From positions 6,138,001-6,202,000 of the forward strand of contig NZ_CP029378.1 in assembly GCF_003268675.1 (NCBI RefSeq): a stretch of 64,000 nt of DNA, given 5' to 3'. Positions within the stretch are counted from its first letter, which is position 1. Every line of letters starts with the position of its first letter. Below the pieces are notes generated by a model. The model ran no database searches, had not been told where the DNA came from, and saw nothing but the letters and a program-made list of their open reading frames with translations. Origin of the DNA: Streptomyces bacillaris (GTDB lineage: Bacteria; Actinomycetota; Actinomycetes; Streptomycetales; Streptomycetaceae). The position numbers and the translations under genes are program-made. This document shows positions 45,007 to 53,341 of this stretch, piece by piece.

Positions 45007-45719
45007 GTGGATGACGTGAGTGCCGCCCCCGTACCCCAGCCCCGTGCCGTCACCGCCGACCCCGAGTCCGGAGCGCCCTCCGCAGCCGCGCCGGACGCGG
45101 AACCCGGAGCCGCGCCCGACTCCCCGGGCGGCGGAAGCAGCCGCCGGTCGCTCGCGGCCGGGCTGCTCCTGGGCGCGGTGGGCGCGACCGTCGTCCTGCT
45201 GGCCTCCGGCCAGACCTGGGCCGAGGGCCTGGCGGCCACCAGCGGCGGCGCCCTGCCGCTGACCGCCGACGGCCAGGACGTCACCGGCGCCCCGGCCGCC
45301 CTGGCCGTCGTCGGCCTGGCCGCCCTCGTCGCCGTCTTCGCCGTCCGGGGCGTCGGCCGCCGTACGGTCGCCGTCCTCCTCGCCCTCAGCGGCCTCGGCG
45401 CCACGGTCAGCGCCTGGGTGGGCGCGTCCGACAGCACCGCCCTCGACGAGCAGGCCGCCCGCACCACGGGTGACACGGGCGCCACCATCAACGCCCTCAC
45501 CCACACCGCCTGGCCCTACGTCACCGCCGCCGGCGGTCTGCTGATCCTGCTCGCCGGGCTCCTCGCCCTGCGCTACGGCAGCCGCTGGCCCACGATGTCC
45601 GGCCGCTACGAACGCGACGGCACCCCGCGCCCCCGCAAGGCCCCCGCACCGCCCCGGACCCGGACCGGCCCGAGGAGCTGTGGAAGGCGCTGGACCGGGG
45701 CGAGGACCCGACCGGCTAG
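45007..45719 (+). pseudogene. TIGR02234-type Trp-associated membrane protein, frameshifted near the C-terminus
   Basis: A membrane protein of about 237 residues if one base is restored. Four hydrophobic segments are seen (near residues 50-66, 99-115, 121-140, 172-190), the pattern of the TIGR02234 family found beside actinobacterial trpE. After RYERDGTPRPRKAP the open frame turns into Arg-rich sequence and runs through the next gene to 46191. Adding one base at the C4 run 45652-45655 gives PDPDRPEELWKALDRGEDPTG and a TAG at 45717-45719, which looks natural. The start may be GTG 45007 or 45016. It is either a recent C-terminal frameshift or a missed base. Confidence 0.75.
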
Positions 45720-45865
45720 ACACGGCTCGGACACACCCGGGGGGTGCCCCCCCCGCTCACCTCCTGTGCCCCCGTGCGGGACAATGGAGGCGAGCCGTCC
45801 TCCGAGCGGCGGCTACAGCGACCCACACCGCGAACCCACAGCGCAACACCAACAAGGAGCAACTC

Positions 45866-46117
45866 ATGGCGGGCAGCAGCCACGGACACACCCCGGCCGC
45901 CTGGACCGGTGTCATCATCTCCTTCATCGGCTTCTGCGTCGCAGGCGTCTTCATGGTCGCGGCCAACCCGCTCGGCTTCTGGGCCGGTGTCGCCGTCATC
46001 TTCGGCGGTGGCATCGTCGGTTACGCCATGAAGCTCGCCGGCCTCGGCATGCCGAAGGAGTCCGCCGAGCTGGCGGAGGCCCGCGTCCGCGCCGGAGAGG
46101 CCCAGGTCTCCCACTGA
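45866..46117 (+). CDS. HGxxPAAW family membrane protein
   Basis: An 83-residue protein named for its motif, here HGHTPAAW at residues 6-13. Two hydrophobic segments (GVIISFIGFCVAGVFMVA and FWAGVAVIFGGGIVGYAM) follow, with a short charged tail. AAGGAG lies before the ATG. The family is actinobacterial and often sits in trp neighbourhoods; its role is unknown. A terminator follows. Confidence 0.92.
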   Translation: MAGSSHGHTPAAWTGVIISFIGFCVAGVFMVAANPLGFWAGVAVIFGGGIVGYAMKLAGLGMPKESAELAEARVRAGEAQVSH

Positions 46118-46153
46118 CACCCCGCCGGCCCGTCCGCGCGGCCGACACGCAGC

Positions 46154-46182
46154 AAGGCGCAGCCCCGGTGGGGCTGCGCCTT
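46154..46182 (+). terminator. Terminator after the trpE-associated genes
   Basis: A perfect 13-bp stem (46154-46166 with 46170-46182), 3-base loop, ending in TTTCC. Confidence 0.88.
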
Positions 46183-46196
46183 TCCGTATGAGCGGC

Positions 46197-46208
46197 GACA
46201 ATCACCGG
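46197..46208 (+). promoter_or_regulatory. Candidate -10 element for the DUF2752 gene
   Basis: GACAAT ends 6 bases before the GTG at 46209 and no Shine-Dalgarno is present, suggesting a leaderless start directly after the preceding terminator. Confidence 0.4.
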
Positions 46209-46907
46209 GTGAACGCCTCGCCCCCGCCTTCCGCCCCCCAGACCCCGGACCCGACGCCCGACGCCGTGCCCCAGGGCGTCGGGCCCTGGAACATGCCCCT
46301 GACCGTCTGCCCGACCCCGGACGTGGCCCGCCCCGTTTCAGCCGGTCCGGGGCCCCGATCAGCCCGCCCGGCGCCCCACCAAGCCGGCCCGGAGCCCCAG
46401 GACGGGGCCGTTGACCACCCAGCCCGTCCGGCGTTTGAGGACGGAAGCCTCGCGGGGGAGATCCCGCAGCTCACAGGCCCCTCGGGTGAAGGCTCCTCGC
46501 AGGGAAGCCGGAAGGGGTGGAAGGGCCTGGCCACCCCCCTCGGCATCCTCGCCGCCGTCGCCGGAGCCTTCGCGTACGTCGGGACCGTCGATCCCAACGA
46601 GCCCGGCCACTACCCCGTCTGCCCGCTGCTCAAGCTGACCGGCACCTTCTGCCCCGGCTGCGGCGGCCTCCGCAGCGCCCACGCGTTCGTCCACGGCGAT
46701 CTCGGGGCCGCCTTTTCGGCCAACGCGGTCGCCACCGCCGGCTACTTCCTCTTCGCCGTGGTCTGGGTGCTCTGGCTGGTCCGGGCCTGGCGCGGGCAGC
46801 CGCTGCGGATCCGGCTGGCACCCGCCTGGTGGTGGGCCATCGGCACCCTCCTCCTGGTCTTCACCGTCGTCCGGAATCTGCCGTTCGGCTCGGCCCTGGC
46901 CCCCTGA
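46209..46907 (+). CDS. DUF2752 membrane protein with a long disordered N-terminus
   Basis: A protein of about 232 residues. The first 105 or so are Pro/Gly/Ala-rich and include sequence from an interspersed DNA repeat (46380-46470). The DUF2752 part begins with a membrane segment (PLGILAAVAGAFAYVG), then CPLLKLTGTFCPGCGGLRSAHAFVHGDLGAAFSANA with the family CPGCGG motif, and two more membrane segments. Function is unknown. An ATG at 46188 is an alternative start, but it lies next to the terminator. Confidence 0.85.
   Translation: MNASPPPSAPQTPDPTPDAVPQGVGPWNMPLTVCPTPDVARPVSAGPGPRSARPAPHQAGPEPQDGAVDHPARPAFEDGSLAGEIPQLTGPSGEGSSQGSRKGWKGLATPLGILAAVAGAFAYVGTVDPNEPGHYPVCPLLKLTGTFCPGCGGLRSAHAFVHGDLGAAFSANAVATAGYFLFAVVWVLWLVRAWRGQPLRIRLAPAWWWAIGTLLLVFTVVRNLPFGSALAP
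46380..46470. repeat. Interspersed repeat fragment inside the DUF2752 gene
   Basis: CAGCCCGTCCGGCGTTTGAGGAC (the core CGTCCGGCGTTTGAGGAC) is the reverse complement of the CTCAAACGCCGGGCGGGCTG unit found near 26190, and neighbouring CCCGGAGCCCC/GGGGCC modules also match. Here the element lies within a reading frame and codes for part of the disordered N-terminus. Confidence 0.65.
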
Positions 46908-46964
46908 ATGCCCAGGTAGTGGGACGCGGAGTGGCCGGATGCGGGCCCCGGGGCCTCCTGCGGA

Positions 46965-46970
46965 TACCAT
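46965..46970 (+). promoter_or_regulatory. Candidate -10 element of the trpCMBA operon
   Basis: TACCAT, a good streptomycete -10 hexamer, lies 52 bases before the trpC GTG, leaving a short leader with its own ribosome-binding site (GGAAGGGGG). Confidence 0.4.
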
Positions 46971-47022
46971 CGGTATGGCTGATCCTGTTCACCGTCAACC
47001 GTCCCGGAAGGGGGCCGCTCGC

Positions 47023-47832
47023 GTGAGTGTGCTCGACGAGATCATCGACGGCGTTCGCGCCGACCTCGCGGAGCGGCAGGCGCGCGTCAGCCTCGACGAG
47101 CTGAAGGAGCGCGCGGCCCGTGCTCCCCAGGCCAAGGACGGAGTCGCCGCCCTGCGCGGCGAGGGCGTCACCGTCATCTGCGAGGTCAAACGCTCGTCCC
47201 CGTCCAAGGGGGCCCTGGCCGCCATCGCGGACCCCGCCGGGCTCGCCGCGGACTACGAGGCGGGCGGCGCGTCCGTCATCTCGGTCCTCACCGAGGAGCG
47301 CCGCTTCGGCGGTTCGCTCGCGGACCTGGAGGCCGTCCGCGCCAAGGTCGACATCCCGGTCCTGCGCAAGGACTTCATCGTCACCTCGTACCAGCTGTGG
47401 GAGGCCCGGGCGTACGGCGCCGACCTCGCCCTGCTGATCGTCGCCGCCCTGGACCAGGAGGCCCTGGTCTCCCTCATCGAGCGCGCCGAGTCCATCGGGC
47501 TCACCCCGCTCGTCGAGGTGCACGACGAGGACGAGGTGGAGCGCGCCGTGGACGCCGGAGCGAAGATCATCGGGGTCAACGCGCGCAACCTGAAGGACCT
47601 CAAGGTCGACCGCTCCACCTTCGAGCGCGTCGGTCCCGAGATCCCCGACCACATCGTCAAGGTCGCCGAGTCCGGCGTCCGGGGCCCGCACGACCTGATC
47701 GCGTACGCCAACGCGGGCGCCGACGCCGTCCTGGTCGGGGAGTCCCTGGTCACCGGCCGCGACCCGCGGGCCGCCGTCGCGGACCTGGTCGCCGCGGGCG
47801 CCCACCCGGCCCTCCGCCACGGCCGCGGCTGA
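47023..47832 (+). CDS. trpC: Indole-3-glycerol phosphate synthase
   Basis: A 269-residue monofunctional TrpC (no TrpF fusion). It has ICEVKRSSPSKG, VLTEERRFGG, VLRKDFIV with the catalytic lysine, LVEVHDEDEVERA, IIGVNARNLKDLKVD and VAESGVRGP. It closes the indole ring from CdRP. The GTG at 47023 with GGAAGGGGG upstream is preferred; an in-frame ATG at 46975 overlaps the predicted transcription start. It leads trpC-trpM-trpB-trpA. Confidence 0.97.
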   Translation: MSVLDEIIDGVRADLAERQARVSLDELKERAARAPQAKDGVAALRGEGVTVICEVKRSSPSKGALAAIADPAGLAADYEAGGASVISVLTEERRFGGSLADLEAVRAKVDIPVLRKDFIVTSYQLWEARAYGADLALLIVAALDQEALVSLIERAESIGLTPLVEVHDEDEVERAVDAGAKIIGVNARNLKDLKVDRSTFERVGPEIPDHIVKVAESGVRGPHDLIAYANAGADAVLVGESLVTGRDPRAAVADLVAAGAHPALRHGRG

Positions 47833-47849
47833 CCGGGAGACCGACGACC

Positions 47850-48062
47850 ATGACCGACCGTCCCGTGCCCCGCACCCGGCCGGGCCTCGCCTTGGCCGGG
47901 GCCCCGGCGCGGGACCCGCACGCCCCGCTGGCGCGCGGCTGCCGTCCGCGCGGTTGCCGCGCGCCCGCCCGCCGGGTGCACGGCCGGCGCGTGCGGTACG
48001 TCATCGGGGACGAGCCCGGCCAGGTCAACGGGATGCGATGGCGCCCGGGGTCCGCGCAGTAG
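47850..48062 (+). CDS. trpM: TrpM small Arg-rich protein
   Basis: A 70-residue, strongly basic Pro/Arg-rich protein (about 17 Arg) that begins MTDRPVPRTRPGLALAG and contains a Cys pair in GCRPRGCRAPARR, ending VNGMRWRPGSAQ. It lies between trpC and trpB, the position of trpM (trpX) in Streptomyces coelicolor, where it has been linked to tryptophan and central metabolism control. GGGAGA precedes the ATG. Identification rests mostly on position and the RYVIGDEPGQ segment. Confidence 0.8.
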   Translation: MTDRPVPRTRPGLALAGAPARDPHAPLARGCRPRGCRAPARRVHGRRVRYVIGDEPGQVNGMRWRPGSAQ

Positions 48063-48201
48063 CGAGCCCCGGCCGACGTACCGCAGCACCTCACCCCCGT
48101 ACGTATGACCGCACCGCCCCGCCCGCACGCCGGTCCGGGTGGCGCCCGCCGCTCCGCGCATACGGTGAACCCATCCGTTGCCATGCCAAGGAGCACGTCG
48201 C

Positions 48202-49488
48202 ATGACGTCCGAGTTCTTCATCCCGGACCCCGAGGGTCTGACCCCCAGCGCCGAGGGCTACTTCGGTGCCTACGGCGGCAAGTTCATCCCGGAGGCGCTC
48301 GTCGCCGCCGTGGACGAGGTCGCCGTCGAGTACGACAAGGCCAAGTCCGACCCGGAGTTCGCCGCCCAGCTCAACGAGCTGATGGTGAACTACACCGGCC
48401 GCCCCAGCGCGCTCACCGAGGTCCCGCGCTTCGCGGAGCACGCGGGCGGCGCCCGGGTCTTCCTCAAGCGCGAGGACCTGAACCACACCGGCTCGCACAA
48501 GATCAACAACGTGCTGGGCCAGGCGCTGCTCACCAAGCGCATGGGCAAGACCCGGGTCATCGCGGAGACCGGGGCCGGTCAGCACGGCGTCGCCACCGCC
48601 ACCGCCTGCGCCCTCTTCGGCCTCGACTGCACCATCTACATGGGCGAGATCGACACCCAGCGCCAGGCGCTCAACGTGGCCCGGATGCGGATGCTCGGCG
48701 CCGAGGTCGTCGCCGTGAAGTCCGGCTCGCGGACCCTGAAGGACGCCATCAACGAGGCGTTCCGCGACTGGGTCGCCAACGTGGACCGTACGCACTACCT
48801 CTTCGGTACGGTCGCGGGCCCGCACCCCTTCCCCGCGATGGTCCGCGACTTCCACCGGGTCATCGGCGTCGAGGCCCGCCGCCAGCTCCTGGAGCGCACC
48901 GGGCGCCTCCCCGACGCGGCGGTCGCCTGTGTCGGCGGCGGCTCGAACGCCATCGGCCTCTTCCACGCCTTCATCCCGGACGCCGACGTCCGCCTGGTCG
49001 GCTGCGAGCCCGCCGGGCACGGCGTGGAGACCGGCGAGCACGCGGCGACCCTGACGGCGGGCGAGCCGGGCATCCTGCACGGTTCGCGCTCCTACGTCCT
49101 CCAGGACGACGAGGGCCAGATCACCGAGCCGTACTCCATCTCCGCCGGGCTGGACTACCCGGGCATCGGCCCGGAGCACTCCTACCTCAAGGACATCGGG
49201 CGCGGCGAGTACCGCGCGGTCACCGACGACGCCGCCATGCAGGCCCTGCGCCTGCTCTCGCGCACCGAGGGGATCATCCCGGCCATCGAGAGCGCCCACG
49301 CGCTCGCCGGTGCCCTGGACCTCGGCAAGGAGCTGGGCAAGGACGGGCTGATCCTGGTCAACCTGTCCGGCCGGGGCGACAAGGACATGGACACCGCCGC
49401 CCGCTACTTCGGGCTGTACGACACCGACGCCGCCGTCGAGGCGGACGCGGACAGCGACCGCGCCGAGATCGTGGGGGACGCCAAGTGA
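48202..49488 (+). CDS. trpB: Tryptophan synthase beta chain
   Basis: A 428-residue PLP enzyme joining indole and serine. GRPSALTEV, LKREDLNHTGSHKINN with the PLP lysine K100, ETGAGQHGVATAT, and the phosphate-binding GGGSNAIG are all present. AAGGAG precedes the ATG at 48202; an ATG at 48178 lacks one. The C-terminal 15 residues are acidic. The stop overlaps trpA (GTGA), as expected for subunits made in equal amounts. Confidence 0.98.
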   Translation: MTSEFFIPDPEGLTPSAEGYFGAYGGKFIPEALVAAVDEVAVEYDKAKSDPEFAAQLNELMVNYTGRPSALTEVPRFAEHAGGARVFLKREDLNHTGSHKINNVLGQALLTKRMGKTRVIAETGAGQHGVATATACALFGLDCTIYMGEIDTQRQALNVARMRMLGAEVVAVKSGSRTLKDAINEAFRDWVANVDRTHYLFGTVAGPHPFPAMVRDFHRVIGVEARRQLLERTGRLPDAAVACVGGGSNAIGLFHAFIPDADVRLVGCEPAGHGVETGEHAATLTAGEPGILHGSRSYVLQDDEGQITEPYSISAGLDYPGIGPEHSYLKDIGRGEYRAVTDDAAMQALRLLSRTEGIIPAIESAHALAGALDLGKELGKDGLILVNLSGRGDKDMDTAARYFGLYDTDAAVEADADSDRAEIVGDAK

Positions 49489-50297
49489 GTGGCAACATCG
49501 AGCTGTTGAGCACCACCCTGGCCGCCGCGAAGGCGGAGGACCGGGCCGCGCTGATCGCCTACCTCCCGGCCGGTTTCCCGACGGTCGACGGCGGCATCGA
49601 GGCGGTCAAGGCCGTCGTCGCGGGCGGCGCCGACGTCGTGGAGGTCGGGCTCCCGCACAGCGACCCGGTCCTGGACGGGCCGGTCATCCAGACCGCCGAC
49701 GACATCGCCCTGCGCGGCGGGGTCCGGATCGCGGACGTGATGCGGACGGTCCGCGAGGCGTACGAGGCCACCGGCGTCCCGATCCTGGTCATGACGTACT
49801 GGAACCCCATCGACCGGTACGGTGTCGAGCGCTTCACCGCCGAGCTGGCCGAGGCGGGCGGTGCCGGGTGCATCCTGCCCGACCTGCCGGTCCAGGAGTC
49901 CGCGCTGTGGCGCGAGCACGCCGAGAAGCACGGCCTCGCCACCGTCTTCGTCGTCGCCCCCAGCAGCCAGGACGCCCGCCTCGCCACCATCACGGCGGCC
50001 GGGAGCGGCTTCGTCTACGCCGCCTCCCTGATGGGCGTCACCGGAACCCGTGCCTCCGTCGGCGCCCAGGCCCAGGAGCTGGTCGGCCGCACCCGCGCCA
50101 CCACCGACCTGCCGGTCTGCGTCGGCCTCGGGGTCTCCAACGCCGAGCAGGCCGCCGAGGTCGCCGGCTTCGCGGACGGCGTGATCGTCGGCTCCGCCTT
50201 CGTCAAGGCGATCCTGGACGCCCCCGACGAGGCCGCCGGTCTCGACGCCGTCCGCTCGCTGGCGGGCGAGCTGGCACAGGGCGTTCGAAAGCGCTGA
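49485..50297 (+). CDS. trpA: Tryptophan synthase alpha chain
   Basis: A 270-residue TIM barrel releasing indole from indole-glycerol phosphate. It has LIAYLPAGFPT, DVVEVGLPHSDPVLDGPVIQ (the catalytic Glu is in VEVGLP, and the usual PFSDP is PHSDP here) and ILPDLPVQE with the second catalytic Asp. Phosphate loop segments GVTGTR and GLGVSN follow. A 13-bp hairpin at 50328 ends the operon. Confidence 0.97.
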   Translation: MSGNIELLSTTLAAAKAEDRAALIAYLPAGFPTVDGGIEAVKAVVAGGADVVEVGLPHSDPVLDGPVIQTADDIALRGGVRIADVMRTVREAYEATGVPILVMTYWNPIDRYGVERFTAELAEAGGAGCILPDLPVQESALWREHAEKHGLATVFVVAPSSQDARLATITAAGSGFVYAASLMGVTGTRASVGAQAQELVGRTRATTDLPVCVGLGVSNAEQAAEVAGFADGVIVGSAFVKAILDAPDEAAGLDAVRSLAGELAQGVRKR

Positions 50298-50327
50298 GCG
50301 CCGACGTCACCTGAACGGGTGGAATAT

Positions 50328-50361
50328 GAACCGGGGAGGCGCGTAGGTGCCTCCCCGGTTC
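50328..50361 (+). terminator. Terminator of the trpCMBA operon
   Basis: A perfect 13-bp stem (50328-50340 with 50349-50361), 8-base loop. The distal arm ends 12 bases before the next gene start. Confidence 0.82.
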
Positions 50362-50373
50362 GTTGCTGCGGGT

Positions 50374-51201
50374 GTGAGCGACAAGATTCCTGAGGGAAAC
50401 CGAAGTGCGCGTGAGCGCCTGGCCCAGCAGCGCGAGCGGGACAAGGGCCGCGAGAAGCGCCGCCGTACGCTGATCGTCTCCTCCGCCGTGGTCGGCGTCC
50501 TGGCGCTGGCCGCCGTGGTCGGCCTCATCGCGGCCAACGTCGGCAAGGACGGCGACGACACCGCGTCCGGCCCCGCCATCACCCCGTCGGGAGCCACCGG
50601 CGAGGCCTCCCTGACCCTCCCGGTCGGCGCCTCCGACGCCCCGTCCACGCTCACGATCTGGGAGGACTTCCGCTGCCCGGTCTGCGCCCAGTTCGAGAAC
50701 GCCTTCCGGGACACCATCACGGAGCTGGTCGAGGCGGGCCAGCTCAAGGTGGACTACCACCTGGCCACGATCATCGACGGCAATCTGGGTGGCAAGGGCT
50801 CGCTGCGCGCCGCCAACGCCGCCGCCTGCGCCCAGGACGTCGGCAAGTTCGCCCCGTACCACGACGTGCTCTTCCGCAACCAGCCCCCCGAGCCCGACGA
50901 CGCCTTCGCCAAGAACAGCCGGCTGATCGAGCTGGCCGGTGAGGTGAAGGGGCTCGACACGCCGGAGTTCCGCAGCTGTGTGGAGGAGGGCACCCATGAC
51001 AGCTGGGTCCAGAAGTCCGACACCGCGTTCCGCGAGGGCGGCTTCCAGGGCACCCCGACCGCGCTCCTCAACGGCGAGTCGATCTTCCCGAAGAAGGGCG
51101 ACGAGCAGATCTCCGTGGAGAACCTGAAGAAGTGGGTCCTGGAGGCCAACAAGGGCAAGAAGCCCGGCACCGCCACCCCGTCCGCCGCCCCCGCCTCCTG
51201 A
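50374..51201 (+). CDS. Membrane-anchored DsbA-like protein, second copy
   Basis: A 275-residue protein with a charged cytoplasmic N-terminus, one anchor (about residues 33-55), and a thioredoxin_4/DsbA domain. The active site is CPVC in WEDFRCPVCAQFE, and GFQGTPTALLNGE is the cis-Pro loop. Its layout matches the protein at 14394, but sequence similarity is modest. The GTG at 50374 (VSDKIPEGNRSARERLAQQ) matches family N-termini. A Pro/Ala/Thr tail ends the protein. It precedes lgt in the usual order. Confidence 0.9.
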   Translation: MSDKIPEGNRSARERLAQQRERDKGREKRRRTLIVSSAVVGVLALAAVVGLIAANVGKDGDDTASGPAITPSGATGEASLTLPVGASDAPSTLTIWEDFRCPVCAQFENAFRDTITELVEAGQLKVDYHLATIIDGNLGGKGSLRAANAAACAQDVGKFAPYHDVLFRNQPPEPDDAFAKNSRLIELAGEVKGLDTPEFRSCVEEGTHDSWVQKSDTAFREGGFQGTPTALLNGESIFPKKGDEQISVENLKKWVLEANKGKKPGTATPSAAPAS

Positions 51202-51449
51202 GCACGCCGGAGAACCTGCCGGGGGGTGGTCCGGCGTCCGGCGGTAGCTGCGGGATCTGACGGGGGCCGCGGGGGCCCGCCGGGGGAAGGGGAGGGCTGA
51301 CGGGGGCCCGGCCTGGGCCCCGCCCGGACTCCCGGTACACCCGCCCGGCCCCCCGGTACAAAGGGCCCCCGGACAGGTGTCCTCGTTACCCAGACGTTGC
51401 CGGGTGGCTTGCCGTACCCACCGCCCGGCAAGGTAGCGTCGACCTCGTC

Positions 51450-52436
51450 ATGAACCTTGCCTCCATTCCCAGTCCGTCGACCGGCGTGATCGAGCTAGGC
51501 CCGATCCCGCTGCGCGGCTACGCGTTCTGCATCATCATCGGTGTCTTCGTCGCCGTCTGGATCGGCAACAGGCGCTGGGTCGCCCGTGGCGGCAAAGCCG
51601 GCACCGTCGCCGACATCGCCGTCTGGGCCGTGCCCTTCGGCCTCGTCGGAGGCCGGCTCTACCACGTGATCACCGACTACCAGCTCTACTTCAGCGAAGG
51701 CCAGAACTGGGTCGACGCCTTCAAGATCTGGGAAGGCGGCCTCGGCATCTGGGGCGCCATCGCGCTCGGCGCGGTCGGCGCCTGGATCGGCTGCCGCCGC
51801 CGGGGCGTCCCGCTCCCCGCCTGGGCGGACGCGCTGGCCCCCGGCATCGCCGTCGCCCAGGCCATCGGCCGCTGGGGCAACTGGTTCAACCAGGAGCTGT
51901 ACGGTCGGCCGACCGACCTGCCCTGGGCACTGGAGATCAGCGAGGGCCCGAACCGGGTCGCGGGGACGTACCACCCGACCTTCCTCTACGAGTCGCTGTG
52001 GTGCATCGGCGTCGCGCTCCTGGTCATCTGGGCCGACCGCCGCTTCAAGCTCGGCCACGGACGGGCGTTCGCGCTGTACGTCGCGGCCTACTGCGCCGGT
52101 CGCGGCTGGATCGAGTACATGCGGGTCGACGAGGCCCACCACATCCTGGGCCTGCGCCTGAACGTGTGGACCGCGATCATCGTCTTCGCCCTCGCCGTCG
52201 CCTACATCGTCATCTCCGCGAAGCTCCGCCCGGGCCGCGAGGAGATCGTCGAGCCGGACAAGGACGCCGTGGCGGCCGGGAAGGCCGACGAGAAGAAGGA
52301 CGACGCCTCGGACGCTCCCGAGGCCGACGCCACGGACGGCGACCCGCTGAAGAAGGACACGCCGGAGACCGGCGCCGACGACAGCGACCCGCTGAAGAAG
52401 AAGGACTCCGCCCCCGAGGCCGCCGACAAGAGCTGA
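51450..52436 (+). CDS. lgt: Prolipoprotein diacylglyceryl transferase
   Basis: A 328-residue integral membrane enzyme adding diacylglycerol to the lipobox cysteine. Seven membrane segments are expected; PLRGYAFCIIIG, GLVGGRLYHVITD, and the Lgt signature AQAIGRWGNWFNQELYG (with the essential Arg/Asn/Glu) are present. The last 75 residues are an acidic/Lys tail with a repeated DPLKK motif (GDPLKKDT, SDPLKKKD), an actinobacterial addition. LspA, at 6806, performs the next step. A TAGCGT hexamer 13 bases before the ATG is a possible -10. Confidence 0.96.
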   Translation: MNLASIPSPSTGVIELGPIPLRGYAFCIIIGVFVAVWIGNRRWVARGGKAGTVADIAVWAVPFGLVGGRLYHVITDYQLYFSEGQNWVDAFKIWEGGLGIWGAIALGAVGAWIGCRRRGVPLPAWADALAPGIAVAQAIGRWGNWFNQELYGRPTDLPWALEISEGPNRVAGTYHPTFLYESLWCIGVALLVIWADRRFKLGHGRAFALYVAAYCAGRGWIEYMRVDEAHHILGLRLNVWTAIIVFALAVAYIVISAKLRPGREEIVEPDKDAVAAGKADEKKDDASDAPEADATDGDPLKKDTPETGADDSDPLKKKDSAPEAADKS

Positions 52437-52472
52437 CCTCCGCGCCGCCGCCCGGCGCCCCCGCACCACCTC

Positions 52473-52518
52473 CGATCGCCGGGCGGGCCCGAGAAACCTC
52501 AGGCCCGCCCGGCGATCG
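52473..52518. terminator. Bidirectional terminator between lgt and the CoA-lyase gene
   Basis: A perfect 17-bp stem (52473-52489 with 52502-52518) with a 12-base loop. The right arm covers the last codons of the minus-strand lyase gene, so it can end transcription from both sides. Confidence 0.75.
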
Positions 52519-53341
52519 CCAGTGTGCGGCGGGCCGACGCCACCACGGCCGCGTCCACGAACCGCCCGTCCGGCAGCGCCAGCGCCCCCGCGTCCACCCT
52601 CGACGCCGCCATGATCTCCTCCGCCTCCTCGACCTCCCGGGCCGTCGGCCGGAACGCCCGCTCGATCACTTCCAGCTGGCGCGGATGGATCGCCGCCCGC
52701 CCCAGCAGCCCGAGCCCCCGCCCCCGTACGCAGGACGCCCAGAGCCCGTCCAGGTCCCGGACATCGGGGAAGACCGACTGCGCGGGCGGCGGCAGCGCGG
52801 CCGCCCGGGCCGCCACCACCAGCCGGCTCCGCGCGAAGTCGAGCCCGAAGTCCTCCCGTACGCCGAGATCGGCGCGCAGGTCCGCCTCGCCCAGGGCGAT
52901 GCCCCGTACGTCGTGGTGGGCCGAGGCGATCGAGTACGCGTGCTCCACGGCGAGGGCCGACTCCAGCAGCGGATAGAGCGGTACGCCGGGGGCCACCGCC
53001 GCCACATGGTGGACCGAGACCGCGTGCGTGATCTTGGGCAGTCGGAGCCCCGAGAGCCCCGGCAGCCCGGTCAGCGCCCGGATGTCGTCCTCGCCGTGCA
53101 CCCGGACGTGGACCGGTACGGCGTCGGGGGAGGCGGTCACCGGGTCCGCGAGGAGTTCGGCGGTGGCGGCGCGCGCGTACGCCTTGCGGTCGGGGGCGAC
53201 GGCGTCCTCCAGGTCGACGATCACCACGTCCGCCCCGCAGCCGAGCGCCTTGGCCACCGTCTCCGGCCGGTCCCCGGGGACGTACAGCCAGGTCAGCGGC
53301 GGAGCGGCCGGAGCCGCCTCCATGGCCTCCGGGGCGGTCAC
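52499..53341 (-). CDS. HpcH/HpaI-type CoA-ester lyase (citrate lyase beta-like)
   Basis: A 280-residue CitE-like TIM-barrel protein. It shows LYVPGDRPE with the CoA/phosphate-contacting Arg, VIVDLEDAV with metal-binding acids, PLLESALAV with the conserved Glu, and LGEADLRADLG where the second metal Asp is expected, ending with GRAAIHPRQLEVI. Family members cleave malyl-, citramalyl- or beta-hydroxyacyl-CoA. The GTG overlaps the CoA-transferase stop (GTGA). It is the last gene of the seven-gene operon. Confidence 0.9.
   Translation of the reverse strand: MTAPEAMEAAPAAPPLTWLYVPGDRPETVAKALGCGADVVIVDLEDAVAPDRKAYARAATAELLADPVTASPDAVPVHVRVHGEDDIRALTGLPGLSGLRLPKITHAVSVHHVAAVAPGVPLYPLLESALAVEHAYSIASAHHDVRGIALGEADLRADLGVREDFGLDFARSRLVVAARAAALPPPAQSVFPDVRDLDGLWASCVRGRGLGLLGRAAIHPRQLEVIERAFRPTAREVEEAEEIMAASRVDAGALALPDGRFVDAAVVASARRTLAIAGRA

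Noticed and set aside
45720..46191. Continuation of the trpE-linked membrane gene into the HGxxPAAW gene
   Set aside because: The sequence is Arg/His-rich and out of frame with the well-supported HGxxPAAW gene; a single frameshift at the C4 run explains it better.
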